Shown here: piece after piece, positions 9,048 to 17,460 of the stretch
Layout: each line of letters begins with the position of its first letter
How positions within the stretch are numbered: position 1 is the stretch's first letter
Assembly: GCA_017648105.1 (NCBI GenBank)
Contig: JAGCJH010000064.1
Span: 1-62,695, forward strand
Origin: Tidjanibacter sp.
GTDB lineage: Bacteria > Bacteroidota > Bacteroidia > Bacteroidales > Rikenellaceae
Length of the DNA stretch: 62,695 bases
Reading direction: 5' to 3'
Made by a program: the position numbers and the translations under genes
The notes under the pieces: model-generated
Seen by the model: the letters and a program-made list of their open reading frames with translations, nothing else
Database searches by the model: none
What the model was told of the DNA's origin: nothing

Positions 9048-9479
9048 CTATTTGCCTGTGCTACCGAAGCCACCCGCACCTCGTGAGGTGTCGGAGAGCA
9101 CCTCCGCAGCCTCCCACTCCACCTGCTCGTGGCGTGCAACAACCAGCTGGGCGATGCGCTCGCCATCATTAACCACAAACTCCTCGTTTGACAAGTTTGC
9201 GAGGATAACCTTGACCTCGCCACGATAGTCGGCATCAACCGTACCGGGGGCGTTCAAGACGGTAAGTCCATATTTCGCAGCAAGACCGCTGCGGGGGCGC
9301 ACCTGCATCTCGTAGCCTGCGGGCAACTCCACAAAAAGACCTGTGGGAATGAGTGCCCTCGCAAGGGGTTTGAGCACTACGGGCTCGTCGAGATTTGCCC
9401 TCACATCCATACCTGCCGAGAGGGGAGTTTCATACTGAGGGAGTTGGTGGCGTGATTTATTGACAACTTTCACTTTCAT
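9048..9479 (-). CDS. dut: dUTP diphosphatase
   Basis: Dut hydrolyses dUTP to dUMP, keeping uracil out of DNA and feeding thymidylate synthase. The 143-residue trimeric-type dUTPase has all motifs in order: [19 protein letters not shown], the [10 protein letters not shown] motif with the catalytic Asp, ERIAQLVV, and the C-terminal [10 protein letters not shown] arm. The length is usual. It lies just downstream of the flippase gene and ends at a terminator, so it probably closes that transcript. Confidence 0.96.
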   Translation of the reverse strand: MKVKVVNKSRHQLPQYETPLSAGMDVRANLDEPVVLKPLARALIPTGLFVELPAGYEMQVRPRSGLAAKYGLTVLNAPGTVDADYRGEVKVILANLSNEEFVVNDGERIAQLVVARHEQVEWEAAEVLSDTSRGAGGFGSTGK

Positions 9480-9500
9480 ATTAGTTTGCTTATTTTTAGA

Positions 9501-10967
9501 TTATTTTCTGCGAATAATGGAGCGCACAAGACCTCCGACATTTATCTTCTCACGACGCACAGCAAGCACCACAAATGCAACTATCATCACACTATTGCAC
9601 AGATATTTAGCCCACGATGCAAGGTCTGCCGTAAGGAGCGAAGCACCCCACAGCAGAGCCGCCACAGCGACATAGAAAAAGATGCGTTTTAGATCGTAAG
9701 GTGTTGGGTAATGGCGTTGGCAGAGACGGTAGCTCACAACAACCATTGCCGACTCACACAGAAGTCTTGCCACAGCCGCACCCATATAGCCGAGCGAGGG
9801 CACAAGCAGGATGTTGAAAACGACCGTAAAGATGAGTCCCGTACCCGTAATCCAAATAGCATATTTGGTCGCCCCCGTCTGCTTATACCAGAACGAGAGA
9901 TTGAGCACCACACCACTGAGAGCATTACCCACGAGCACTACTGGCAGGATGTACATACCCTCCCTAAAATCGGGACCAACGATGAGCGCAAACACATCGC
10001 TAAAAAGTGTGATAATCAAGAAAATAGCAAGACTGACGATGACAAAGTATTTCATCACTTCGGCTCCTGCATTTTTGAACTCATCACGCTTAAACTCCGA
10101 CAAGAAGAAGGGCTCAGCAGCCATACGATACATCTGCGTGAAGAGCAACATCACCACGCCAATCTTCACAACCGCACCATAGATTCCAAGTGCCGCAAGG
10201 CTCTCCTCGGCAGGCATCAGGAACTTTATCATCTGGCGATCGATGAACTCATTTGCCGTGCCCGCAATGCCACTCACAAGCAAGGGTAGGGAGTAGAGGA
10301 AGATGGTTTTCAACCTCTTGGGCTCAATGCGTGGAAATGTGCCTCTACACGAGAGTAGTAACAAAATGAAAGTAACTCCGCTTGCCACAAGGTTGGCAAT
10401 AAAAGCATAGGCGGGGTCTGTGGGGTTTTCAAAAATCGCAAAGCACTCTGGCTGTGCATTATAAAACCAAAGGCATAAGCCAATGTTGATGATTACAGAT
10501 AGTAACCTTATGGCGACATAGCGCATCGCTCTACCCTCCTCACGCAGGCGTGCAAAGGGTATCGCACCTGCCACATCGAGGAAGATAATCGCACCCGTAA
10601 TCCACACATAGGGTTTGCCCGCATAGCCCAGCACCTCCGAGATTTGACCCTCAAAAAGCAAGACTATGGCGAAGAAAAGAGCCGCAACCAAGAGGGTTGT
10701 TCCCCAAGTTGTAGCATAGACACCCTTGCGCTCCGCCTCCCCCTCCGCTTTTGCAGCAAAGCGGAAGTAGCCACTCTCCATTCCGAGCGTGAGCACCACG
10801 AGCGCAAAGGGGATGAGGGCATAGATGTCCGTAATCACTCCATACTCCGCAGGGGTCATAATGCGGGTATAGTATGGAACAAGCAGGTAGTTCAGCAGGC
10901 GTGCAATGACGCTGCTGATGCCATAGATTGCCACCTGACCTGCAAGTGATTTAAGAGTCTTAGCCAT
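9501..10967 (-). CDS. Polysaccharide flippase (MOP superfamily)
   Basis: A 488-residue, strongly hydrophobic protein with about 12-14 predicted membrane segments spread along its length. The N-terminus (LKSLAGQVAIYGISSVIARLL) and the pattern YYTRIMTPAEYG are typical of Wzx/RfbX-type lipid-linked oligosaccharide flippases. Such proteins move undecaprenyl-linked glycans across the inner membrane. No glycosyltransferase cluster is next to it; neighbours are dut (21 bp downstream) and rlmN (28 bp upstream), so the glycan cannot be deduced. Confidence 0.85.
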   Translation of the reverse strand: MAKTLKSLAGQVAIYGISSVIARLLNYLLVPYYTRIMTPAEYGVITDIYALIPFALVVLTLGMESGYFRFAAKAEGEAERKGVYATTWGTTLLVAALFFAIVLLFEGQISEVLGYAGKPYVWITGAIIFLDVAGAIPFARLREEGRAMRYVAIRLLSVIINIGLCLWFYNAQPECFAIFENPTDPAYAFIANLVASGVTFILLLLSCRGTFPRIEPKRLKTIFLYSLPLLVSGIAGTANEFIDRQMIKFLMPAEESLAALGIYGAVVKIGVVMLLFTQMYRMAAEPFFLSEFKRDEFKNAGAEVMKYFVIVSLAIFLIITLFSDVFALIVGPDFREGMYILPVVLVGNALSGVVLNLSFWYKQTGATKYAIWITGTGLIFTVVFNILLVPSLGYMGAAVARLLCESAMVVVSYRLCQRHYPTPYDLKRIFFYVAVAALLWGASLLTADLASWAKYLCNSVMIVAFVVLAVRREKINVGGLVRSIIRRK

Positions 10968-10995
10968 TGATTATCTGCTTGTTGCCTTTGGGTTT

Positions 10996-12012
10996 CTACT
11001 TTCTTCCCGCCTCGCCCGAGAGGAGTCCGCACGCAGCCTTGATGTCCTCGCCACGAGATGCTCGGATGGTGGTCATAATGCCCTTCTTGGTGAGCGTGTC
11101 ACGGAAGCGTATCATCTTCTCCGAATCGGGGCTCACATAGGGCGAATCGGGGATTGCGTGGAAGCGTATGAGGTTTATTCGACACTTCAAACCATCGAGC
11201 AGTCGGCAAAGTTCCTTGATGTGCTCGGGGGTGTCGTTGGTGTTCTTCAAAACGATATACTCGAAGCTCACCCTGCGCTGGTGTGTGAAGTCATACTCTT
11301 TCAGGAGAGCCACAACATCACGAATGGGGAACGCCTTTTCGACAGGCATTATCTCCTTGCGCTGGTCGCTGAATGGGTTGTGGAGCGACACGGCAAGATG
11401 CACCTGCGACTCGTCGAGGAAACGACGAAGGTTGGGAATCACACCCACCGTTGAGAGTGTAACCCTCGTTGGGCTCCAACCAAACCCCCACGCCGAGGTC
11501 ATAACCTCCAATGCTCGCATAACATTGTCGGGATTGTCAAGAGGCTCACCCATACCCATCAAGACCACATTCGTAATCTTCTCACGCTCGGGGAGGGAGC
11601 ATATCTGGTTGAGAATCTCCGCAACGGTCAGGTCGCCGTGATAACCACCCCTGCCCGTGAAACAGAACTTACAACCCATCTTACAACCCGCCTGCGAGGA
11701 GATGCAGAGTGTCGCACGATCGCCATCGGGGATGTAGGCACTCTCGATGCGCAGACCTCCACCCACCACAAAGATATACTTCTTGGTGCCATCGGTGCTC
11801 TCCGCCACACTCACGGGCTCACTCATACCGAGCGTGTAATGCTCGGCGAGCGCCTTGCGACCTGCCAGAGAAATGTTGGTCATCTGCTCGAAGGAGGTTG
11901 CCCCCTTTTTGTAAATCCACTCTGCGAGCTGCGTAGCGGCAAACTTGGGCAAGCCCACTGCCTGCGCCACCACCCTGAGTTCCTCTATGTTTTTTCCTAA
12001 AAGTGCCTCCAT
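10996..12012 (-). CDS. rlmN: 23S rRNA (adenine2503-C2)-methyltransferase
   Basis: RlmN is a radical-SAM enzyme that methylates C2 of A2503 in 23S rRNA and of A37 in some tRNAs. The protein of about 338 residues has the radical-SAM motif CKMGCKFC, the adjacent GRGGYHGDLTVAEI, GMGEPLDN, STVGV and a C-terminal SRGEDIKAACG containing the resolving Cys. The start at 12012 (MEALLGKNIEEL) fits the family N-terminus; the longer frame to 12213 adds non-conserved residues and includes the promoter. The -7 box lies only four nt before the ATG, so the mRNA leader must be very short. Confidence 0.95.
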   Translation of the reverse strand: MEALLGKNIEELRVVAQAVGLPKFAATQLAEWIYKKGATSFEQMTNISLAGRKALAEHYTLGMSEPVSVAESTDGTKKYIFVVGGGLRIESAYIPDGDRATLCISSQAGCKMGCKFCFTGRGGYHGDLTVAEILNQICSLPEREKITNVVLMGMGEPLDNPDNVMRALEVMTSAWGFGWSPTRVTLSTVGVIPNLRRFLDESQVHLAVSLHNPFSDQRKEIMPVEKAFPIRDVVALLKEYDFTHQRRVSFEYIVLKNTNDTPEHIKELCRLLDGLKCRINLIRFHAIPDSPYVSPDSEKMIRFRDTLTKKGIMTTIRASRGEDIKAACGLLSGEAGRK

Positions 12013-12016
12013 ACCG

Positions 12017-12046
12017 CAAAGATAGCAAAAGAAAACCGAGCACAAA
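12017..12046 (-). promoter_or_regulatory. rlmN promoter, almost leaderless
   Basis: On the minus strand TTTG (12043-12046) and TATCTTTG (12017-12024) are 18 nt apart, matching the Bacteroidota consensus. Only four nucleotides separate the box from the chosen ATG. The start point must fall at or next to the start codon. Confidence 0.65.
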
Positions 12047-12214
12047 AATTTTCCCCGACTTTGCACAGCAAAGAAGGAAAATAGACAACCTGCAAAAAGG
12101 CTTCCGCCCATCGCAAAAACCTTCCTGTGTGCCTCAAAGAAAACTCCCACAATAGGGAAGGTGTCGAACACACACTCATCCGCAACAAAAATCCACCCAA
12201 TACCCCTATTCATT

Positions 12215-12250
12215 AAGTCCCCCTCACAGGAGGGGGATTTAGGGGGTGGG
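12215..12250. repeat. C/G-run palindromic repeat, copy 1
   Basis: A stem of runs of C and G (AAGTCCCCC and GGGGGATTT) followed by AGGGGGTGGG. In inverted orientation it resembles the repeat at 24024-24066, so it belongs to a dispersed intergenic family. Confidence 0.6.
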
Positions 12251-12260
12251 TAACACCTTC

Positions 12261-12316
12261 ACTCCCCGCACGAAAAAAGGCAGAGCAATTCTGCTCTGCC
12301 TTCTCGTGCGGGGAGT
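12261..12316 (-). terminator. tRNA-Leu(UAG) terminator with outer inverted repeat
   Basis: On the minus strand a stem GGCAGAGCA/TGCTCTGCC followed by six T (12273-12302) terminates the tRNA. An outer inverted repeat of about 13 bp (CACTCCCCGCACG at 12260-12272 and CGTGCGGGGAGTG at 12305-12317) flanks it. The inner arm of that outer repeat is the tRNA 3' end itself. Confidence 0.75.
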
Positions 12317-12388
12317 GGGACTCGAACCCACACGGCTCTCGCCACCAGATCCTAAGTCTGGCGCGACTACCAATTACGCCATCTCCGC
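12307..12388 (-). tRNA. tRNA-Leu (anticodon UAG)
   Basis: The 82-nt gene has an anticodon stem CCAGA/TCTGG with loop CTTAGGA (anticodon TAG), a T arm GTGGG/CCCAC with loop TTCGAGT, and a long variable arm. The acceptor GCGGAGA/TCCCCGC has one A-C mismatch at pair 5-68. CCA is not encoded. Confidence 0.93.
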
Positions 12389-12400
12389 AGTTTGATGCTA

Positions 12401-12408
12401 CAAAGGTA
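12401..12408 (-). promoter_or_regulatory. -7 box of the tRNA-Leu(UAG) promoter
   Basis: TACCTTTG on the minus strand, 13 nt upstream of the tRNA 5' end. It is divergent from the cobalamin-leader promoter 45 bp away. Confidence 0.65.
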
Positions 12409-12452
12409 AATAAATTTTCCGACTAAAAAGAACAACCAACAACTTTTTTACT

Positions 12453-12460
12453 TACCTTTG
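12453..12460 (+). promoter_or_regulatory. -7 box of the cobalamin-riboswitch transcript
   Basis: TACCTTTG on the plus strand just upstream of the riboswitch. It matches the Bacteroidota -7 consensus and faces away from the tRNA-Leu promoter. Confidence 0.65.
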
Positions 12461-12461
12461 C

Positions 12462-12662
12462 AGCGATGTGGTTCCCGATTGGGGGACTAACAGGGAATGC
12501 CGTGTGAATCGGCAACAGTTCCCGCTGCTGTATGCCTCGACGCTGCAAGGTGCAGAGTTTCAGGCTCTCGGACAATCTATTTTACGCCACTGATGGGGTG
12601 CACACTATTGGGAAGGCGGTCACGAGAGTGAGGCGAGTCAGAAGACCTGCCACATCGCAATT
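12462..12662 (+). ncRNA. Cobalamin riboswitch
   Basis: The leader has the conserved blocks of a B12 riboswitch: GAATGCCGTGTGAATCGGC, then ACAGTTCCCGCTGCTGT. After these come GGGAAGGCGG and the B12 box AGTCAGAAGACCTGCC (12636-12651). Adenosylcobalamin binding normally represses the downstream gene. About 160 nt follow before the btuG start, holding a possible CCGCT/AGCGG hairpin near 12765-12785 that could be part of the expression platform. The genes downstream are cobalamin importers, consistent with this role. Confidence 0.93.
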
Positions 12663-12824
12663 GGGATTACTCCTGCGGCGAATGGGAGGTGTTCGTGTAG
12701 ATTCTTTGGGCAGAAAACTAAGCCCCACATCCAAGAAAACACAAAGCAACCGACACCGCTCGCAGGGTAAAAACCGCAAGCGGGAGTACTTGTTTTATTG
12801 TTTAACTAATTAACTACAAAAAAG

Positions 12825-13913
12825 ATGAAAAAGTTATTTAGTATCCTTTGTGTTTTAGCAGCCGCTGTGCTCGCAGGCTGCAACCCCACCCCCCACAACG
12901 AGCCAAACCCCGACGAATCCCCACTGCCCTATGGTGGCGAGGGTGGCGTATTCATCCTCTGCGAGGGCGCCTATGGTGCGGGCAACGCATCGCTGTGGTT
13001 CTACAACCCCGAGAGTGGTGAGGTTGTGGCAGATGTCTTTGGCGAGGCAAACGACGCCCTGCTGGGCGATGTTGGTCAGTCGCTCTATATGTACAACGGA
13101 CTGCTCTTTGTTGTCGTAAACAACTCGGGCGTTGTGTGGGTACTCGACCGCTTGTCGGGCAAAGTGGAGGCGAGTTTTGAGAACCTCACATCGCCACGCT
13201 TCGTAGCCATAGACAATTCAGGCACAAAGGGTTACATCTCACAGCTCAACACCAATCAGCTCATAACCTTTGACCCCCGAACCCTCACACAAACAGGCTC
13301 CATCACACTCGAAGGTGTTACCAGCTCGGAGCAAATGGCGGTAGTTGGCGACAAGCTCTTCATCGCCTCGTGGAGCAAAGACAACAAAATCACAGTCCTG
13401 GACACCACAACAGACAAACAAATAACAACCTTCGAGGTGGGCGTGCAGCCTTACTCTATGGAGGTAGATAAGAACAACACACTGTGGATTGTCTGCGATG
13501 GTGGCAATGAGTTTACCCCACTGCCCGAAGGTATGACAATGGAGGCTCCCTCGCTCTGGAAAATCAATACCGAAAATTATGAGGCGACCAAGACCCACAC
13601 CTTCAATGAGGGAGGTTCTTTCCGTTCAAGACTGGCAATAAACGGCTCGGGCGACACCCTCTATTTCATCTACGATGCCGTGTGGGCGATTGATATTGTG
13701 AATGGCACACTCCCATCCGAGCCCCTCATTACCATTGAGGGTTGGGGTCAGTATGGTTTGGATGTGGATCCCGTAAGTGGCGACATCTACATTGCCGACG
13801 CAAAGGACTATATTTCCAATGGCGAGGTGGCACGATATGGTGCCGATGGAGTGCTGAAAACCTCTTTTGAGGTGGGACTTTTGCCCTCCAAATTTGCATT
13901 CTTCGGCGAATAG
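12825..13913 (+). CDS. btuG: Surface cobalamin-binding lipoprotein (BtuG-like beta-propeller)
   Basis: A 362-residue lipoprotein with lipobox LAGC (Cys at about residue 19). The mature part has repeated YncE-like beta-propeller blades (for example LFVVVNNSGVVWVLDRLSG, LFIASWSKDNKITVLDT, YIADAKDYISNGEVARY). In Bacteroides, BtuG is a surface propeller that binds B12 tightly and hands it to BtuB. That role is strongly supported here by the riboswitch upstream and the TonB receptor gene 34 bp downstream. Strand and spacing suggest one riboswitch-controlled operon. The assignment combines fold, lipobox and context; ligand-contact residues were not checked. Confidence 0.85.
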   Translation: MKKLFSILCVLAAAVLAGCNPTPHNEPNPDESPLPYGGEGGVFILCEGAYGAGNASLWFYNPESGEVVADVFGEANDALLGDVGQSLYMYNGLLFVVVNNSGVVWVLDRLSGKVEASFENLTSPRFVAIDNSGTKGYISQLNTNQLITFDPRTLTQTGSITLEGVTSSEQMAVVGDKLFIASWSKDNKITVLDTTTDKQITTFEVGVQPYSMEVDKNNTLWIVCDGGNEFTPLPEGMTMEAPSLWKINTENYEATKTHTFNEGGSFRSRLAINGSGDTLYFIYDAVWAIDIVNGTLPSEPLITIEGWGQYGLDVDPVSGDIYIADAKDYISNGEVARYGADGVLKTSFEVGLLPSKFAFFGE

Positions 13914-13941
13914 AAAATAAGGTACATTTTAAGGTACATTT
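13914..13941. repeat. AAATAAGGTACATTT motif, direct double copy
   Basis: Right after the btuG stop codon the motif AAATAAGGTACATTT is followed by a second AAGGTACATTT. Together they fill almost the whole spacer before the btuB ATG. Confidence 0.8.
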
Positions 13942-13947
13942 AGAGTT

Positions 13948-15918
13948 ATGAAAAGGTTGATAATCTTAACATTATGCCTTTGTGGGTGTTTTGGGTTTTT
14001 GAGAGCCCAAAACACCGACTCTTTGCGTACCGTAGAGGTGGAAGAGATTGTTGTTAAGGCGGCTCGTTCACTGCGTGATATTGGCGTGCAGAAGAGCATT
14101 ATGAGCGAGTGTGTCCTGAGGGAAAATCTCTCGGCAACAATGGCGGAGGTGCTCGCCCAAAACAGCACAATCTTCATCAAATCCTCGGGCAGAGCAACCC
14201 TCTCAACCGCCTCCCTGCGAGGCACTGCCCCCTCCCACACAGCCGTGAAATGGAATGGTATTGAGCTTGGCAGCCCAATGCTCGGAATGGTCGATTTCTC
14301 GATGATTCCCTCCTACTTTGTCGATAGCGGAGAGGTCTATCACGGAGCCACATCGGTCAATGTTGTGGGCGGTGGTTTGGGTGGTGCTGTGGTGCTCTCC
14401 ACCGACCAGAAAGTGGGCGAAGGCTTTGGCGTTCAATATGTTCAGAATCTCGCCTCATTCTCCACGCACGATGAGTACCTGCGCATAAATTATGGTACCA
14501 AGCGCTGGGGTGCATCTACAAGGTTGCTCAACAGTGCCTCCGAAAACAACTTCCCCTACACCAACTACGACAAGTTGGGACACCCCGTCGAATGGAATAA
14601 AAACTGCGGCTACAACGACCTGCACATCCTCCAAGAGTTTTTCACACAAGGCTCTCAGGGTGGGCGCTGGTCGTTCAAAGCGTGGTACACAGACTCCTCT
14701 CGTGGCATCCCGAGGTTGAGTGTCGATTATCGAAACGACGACCTAACAAAGGCTTGGCAAGATGAACACAGCCTGCGCACAGTGGCAGAGTGGGCACGAA
14801 CATTTGGAGGGCTACGCCTCAGTGCCACAAGCGGTTACAACTTCGACGCAATGCACTACATCTACCAGTTCTCACGAGGTGGTGGCGCCGTGGCTCGTGG
14901 CGTGGATTCCGAGAGCGCAACCTCCCACGCATTCCTGACCACCTCAGCAGAGTGGAGCATTGGCAACAACCTGATGCTTGCCGCCAACCTCAAAGGAAGT
15001 GCCTATGCAGTTGAGAGCAAGGATATTGCACCCCTCGTACCAATCGGCTATGAGGCGGAGCGCACAGAGATTGCATCTTTCCTCTCAGCTCGATGGAAAC
15101 CCACGGAATGGTTGGGCTTAGCTGCGAGTTTGCGAGAGGAGTGGAGGGATGGAGTTTTCACTCCGCTGATACCTGCAATTTTCACAGATATCACCCTCGT
15201 ACCCGAGATTGGACTTATCGTAAGTGGCTCGTGGACAAGAAACTACCACGCACCAACACTCAACGACCTCTACTTTGTCCCTGGTGGCAACCCCGAACTG
15301 AGGGCGGAGCAGGGCGAGAGTTTCGACTTGGGCTTGGAGGCTTCGGTGGAACGCAAAAGATGGAGCGCAGGGGGTAAGGTGACCATCTACCACTCCAACA
15401 TTACCGATTGGGTTCTCTGGACTCCCACCATTAAGGGCTTCTGGACACCCGAGAACCTCTCGAAAGTGAAGAGCGATGGCGTGGAGGCGAGGATAAACTC
15501 AACTCTTTCGCCCACGCAGGATTGGCGTGTATCACTCAATGGTGTCTTTGCCTTCACATCTTCCACAAATGCAACCAAGGGGAGTGAAACCTATGGCAAC
15601 CAACTACCCTACATCCCCCGCTATTCGGCATCGGCAGGCATATCACTTCGCTGGCGCAAATGGGAGATGGATTACAAGTGGCGCTATTACAGCAAGAGGT
15701 ACACCACCTACTCCAATTCGACGCTTCGTTGGTCGGTCGTTCCCGCCTACAATTTGAGCGACATTTCGACGAGCTATTCGTGGCAGAAAAATAAGGTACA
15801 TTTTAAGGTGCGATTTGAGGTTTGTAATCTCTTCGATACTATCTATCAATCAATGCTTTCACGCCCAATGCCACCTCGAAATTATGGAGTCACTTTGGAG
15901 TGTCGTTTTGGGGCATAA
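13948..15918 (+). CDS. btuB: TonB-dependent cobalamin receptor (BtuB-like)
   Basis: A 656-residue outer-membrane receptor. A signal peptide (cleavage near FLRA) is followed by a Ton-box-like segment (VEVEEIVVKAA), a plug domain (VLAQNSTIFIKSSGRATLSTASLRG, GGGLGGAVVLST) and a 22-strand-type barrel ending in an aromatic-rich C-terminus (YGVTLECRFGA). It lacks the N-terminal carboxypeptidase-like domain of SusC proteins, as expected for BtuB. It would import B12 delivered by BtuG, powered by TonB. It follows btuG and a cobalamin riboswitch. A copy of the AAATAAGGTACATTT motif lies in frame near its 3' end (15787-15810). Confidence 0.9.
   Translation: MKRLIILTLCLCGCFGFLRAQNTDSLRTVEVEEIVVKAARSLRDIGVQKSIMSECVLRENLSATMAEVLAQNSTIFIKSSGRATLSTASLRGTAPSHTAVKWNGIELGSPMLGMVDFSMIPSYFVDSGEVYHGATSVNVVGGGLGGAVVLSTDQKVGEGFGVQYVQNLASFSTHDEYLRINYGTKRWGASTRLLNSASENNFPYTNYDKLGHPVEWNKNCGYNDLHILQEFFTQGSQGGRWSFKAWYTDSSRGIPRLSVDYRNDDLTKAWQDEHSLRTVAEWARTFGGLRLSATSGYNFDAMHYIYQFSRGGGAVARGVDSESATSHAFLTTSAEWSIGNNLMLAANLKGSAYAVESKDIAPLVPIGYEAERTEIASFLSARWKPTEWLGLAASLREEWRDGVFTPLIPAIFTDITLVPEIGLIVSGSWTRNYHAPTLNDLYFVPGGNPELRAEQGESFDLGLEASVERKRWSAGGKVTIYHSNITDWVLWTPTIKGFWTPENLSKVKSDGVEARINSTLSPTQDWRVSLNGVFAFTSSTNATKGSETYGNQLPYIPRYSASAGISLRWRKWEMDYKWRYYSKRYTTYSNSTLRWSVVPAYNLSDISTSYSWQKNKVHFKVRFEVCNLFDTIYQSMLSRPMPPRNYGVTLECRFGA
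15787..15810. repeat. AAATAAGGTACATTT motif inside btuB
   Basis: The motif is in the coding sequence, where it specifies KNKVHFKV in a barrel strand. The same DNA word is otherwise found in spacers of this window. Confidence 0.75.
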
Positions 15919-15925
15919 AAACAAA

Positions 15926-15958
15926 GAAAAATAAGGTACATTTCTGTACCTTATTTTT
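15926..15958 (+). terminator. btuB terminator built from the AAATAAGGTACA motif
   Basis: AAAAATAAGGTACA and TGTACCTTATTTTT form a perfect 14-bp stem with a short loop, ending in a T-run. It lies eight nt after btuB and can also serve the converging nitroreductase gene. Confidence 0.8.
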
Positions 15959-15986
15959 CTTTATAACAAGACCTCTTTTCGGGGGT

Positions 15987-16520
15987 CTATTTCAGCCAAG
16001 CAACCTTGTCGCTATTGTCTTTCTCGGGTCGAGGTTTAACCTCCGTATAGGGCGAATAGCCCATTGCAATCACACACTCCACGCCGCAATCCTCAGGGAT
16101 GGGGAGGAAGGTACGAAGATAGCTCTCCGCATCGCCCATCTCGGGATGACCTTTGGCGTGCTCACGACCTGCAACGTGCACCCAGCAACTACCCAAACCC
16201 TCAGCTTCGGCAGCGAGCTGAACGAATGTTGCTGAAATTGCACAATTATCAACCCAAAGGTCGGTGGCATTCTTATCGCCCATAACGAGCACCGCCACGG
16301 GAGCCTCTGCCATAAATGCCGAACCATAGTCACGCATATAGGACATATGCTTTATCAGAGCCCTATCTTCCACCACCAAAAATCTGGTGCTGTGACTGTT
16401 GCGTGACGAGGGGGCGGTGAGTGCCGCATTCAAAATTTTCTCTATCGTATGGTGCTCAACCTTCCTATCCGAAAACTTGCGAAGGGAGCGACGACGGCTG
16501 GTGAGTTCAAAAAAATCCAT
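15987..16520 (-). CDS. Nitroreductase family protein
   Basis: A 177-residue FMN-dependent nitroreductase-fold protein. The N-terminus DFFELTSRRRSLRKFSDRKV and the segment LNAALTAPSSRNSHSTRF carry the FMN-phosphate-binding Arg and Ser pattern. EGLGSCWVHVAGR and the late VIAMGYSPYTEVKPRPE also match. Such enzymes reduce nitro compounds or quinones with NAD(P)H; the natural substrate cannot be deduced. It converges on btuB and diverges from the HAD gene. Confidence 0.88.
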   Translation of the reverse strand: MDFFELTSRRRSLRKFSDRKVEHHTIEKILNAALTAPSSRNSHSTRFLVVEDRALIKHMSYMRDYGSAFMAEAPVAVLVMGDKNATDLWVDNCAISATFVQLAAEAEGLGSCWVHVAGREHAKGHPEMGDAESYLRTFLPIPEDCGVECVIAMGYSPYTEVKPRPEKDNSDKVAWLK

Positions 16521-16571
16521 AATTATTTCATTTGTTTGGTCACAAATTTATGTAATTTTGGGCAAATATCG

Positions 16572-16579
16572 TACCTTTG
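16572..16579 (+). promoter_or_regulatory. -7 box before the HAD phosphatase gene
   Basis: TACCTTTG, 22 nt before the chosen ATG at 16602. Its presence supports that start over the longer upstream frame. Confidence 0.55.
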
Positions 16580-16601
16580 GCAAAACAAAAGCAACAATCC
16601 T

Positions 16602-17441
16602 ATGGAGAAAAAACTCAAAGCAGCGCTCATCTACGACTTCGATGGCACCCTCGCACCTGGTAATATGCAGGAGTATGGTTTTATCGCCTCGGTGGGTAAG
16701 AGCAACGAGGAGTTCTGGCGAGAGAGCAATGTCCTCGCCGACGACTACGATGCCGACCCCATTCTCAGCTATATGCTCAAAATGCTCGAACACGCAGGCA
16801 ACACAAAGGTGCCCATCAAGCGTGAGGCATTTCGTGAAACAGGTCGTAACATTCAGTTATACAAGGGAGTAAAGGAGTGGTTTGCTCGCATCAACCGCTA
16901 TGGCGAAGAGCGTGGAATAGAGATTCTCCACTACATCAACTCTTCGGGTTTGAAGGAGATTATCGAGGGTACGCCCATCGCACACGAGTTCAAGAAAATC
17001 TACGCTTGCGAGTTTCTCTACAACGAGAATGGCGACGCCTACTGGCCTGCGGTGGCTATCAACTACACCAACAAAACGCAGTTTATGTACAAGATAAACA
17101 AGGGCGTGGATAGCGTTGCCGACTCCCACCTTGTAAATGCCTATGTGCCCGACGCAGAGCGCCCCGTACCCTTTGAACATATGATTTATGTGGGCGACGG
17201 TACGACCGACATCCCTTGTATGAGGCTCGTGAGCGATCGTCGTGGTCACTCCATTGGTGTCTATGACCCCTCGTCGGAGAGTGGCTACCAGAAGACTAAG
17301 CTCCTCTTGGAGCAAAATCGTTGTTCGATGATTTCGCCCGCTGACTACTCGGAGGGAAGTAGAATGGATACGCTCGTGCGCACTATTTTGGATAAGATTG
17401 TGACCGACGCTCGCATTGCACAACTCGCCAAAGAGGTATAA
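16602..17441 (+). CDS. HAD-family phosphatase (SerB-like)
   Basis: A 279-residue haloacid-dehalogenase hydrolase. Motif I is YDFDGTLAP with the nucleophile and acid/base Asp near residues 12-14. Motif II is probably INSSG, and motif IV is VGDGTTDIPCM. A helical cap domain lies between motifs I and II. Such proteins remove phosphate from small molecules; phosphoserine phosphatase-like proteins share this layout, but the substrate is not fixed. The start at 16602 is chosen because the conserved N-terminus begins there. It is 19 bp before rdgB on the same strand. Confidence 0.8.
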   Translation: MEKKLKAALIYDFDGTLAPGNMQEYGFIASVGKSNEEFWRESNVLADDYDADPILSYMLKMLEHAGNTKVPIKREAFRETGRNIQLYKGVKEWFARINRYGEERGIEILHYINSSGLKEIIEGTPIAHEFKKIYACEFLYNENGDAYWPAVAINYTNKTQFMYKINKGVDSVADSHLVNAYVPDAERPVPFEHMIYVGDGTTDIPCMRLVSDRRGHSIGVYDPSSESGYQKTKLLLEQNRCSMISPADYSEGSRMDTLVRTILDKIVTDARIAQLAKEV

Positions 17442-17460
17442 ATCAAACCGTTAGCAGACA

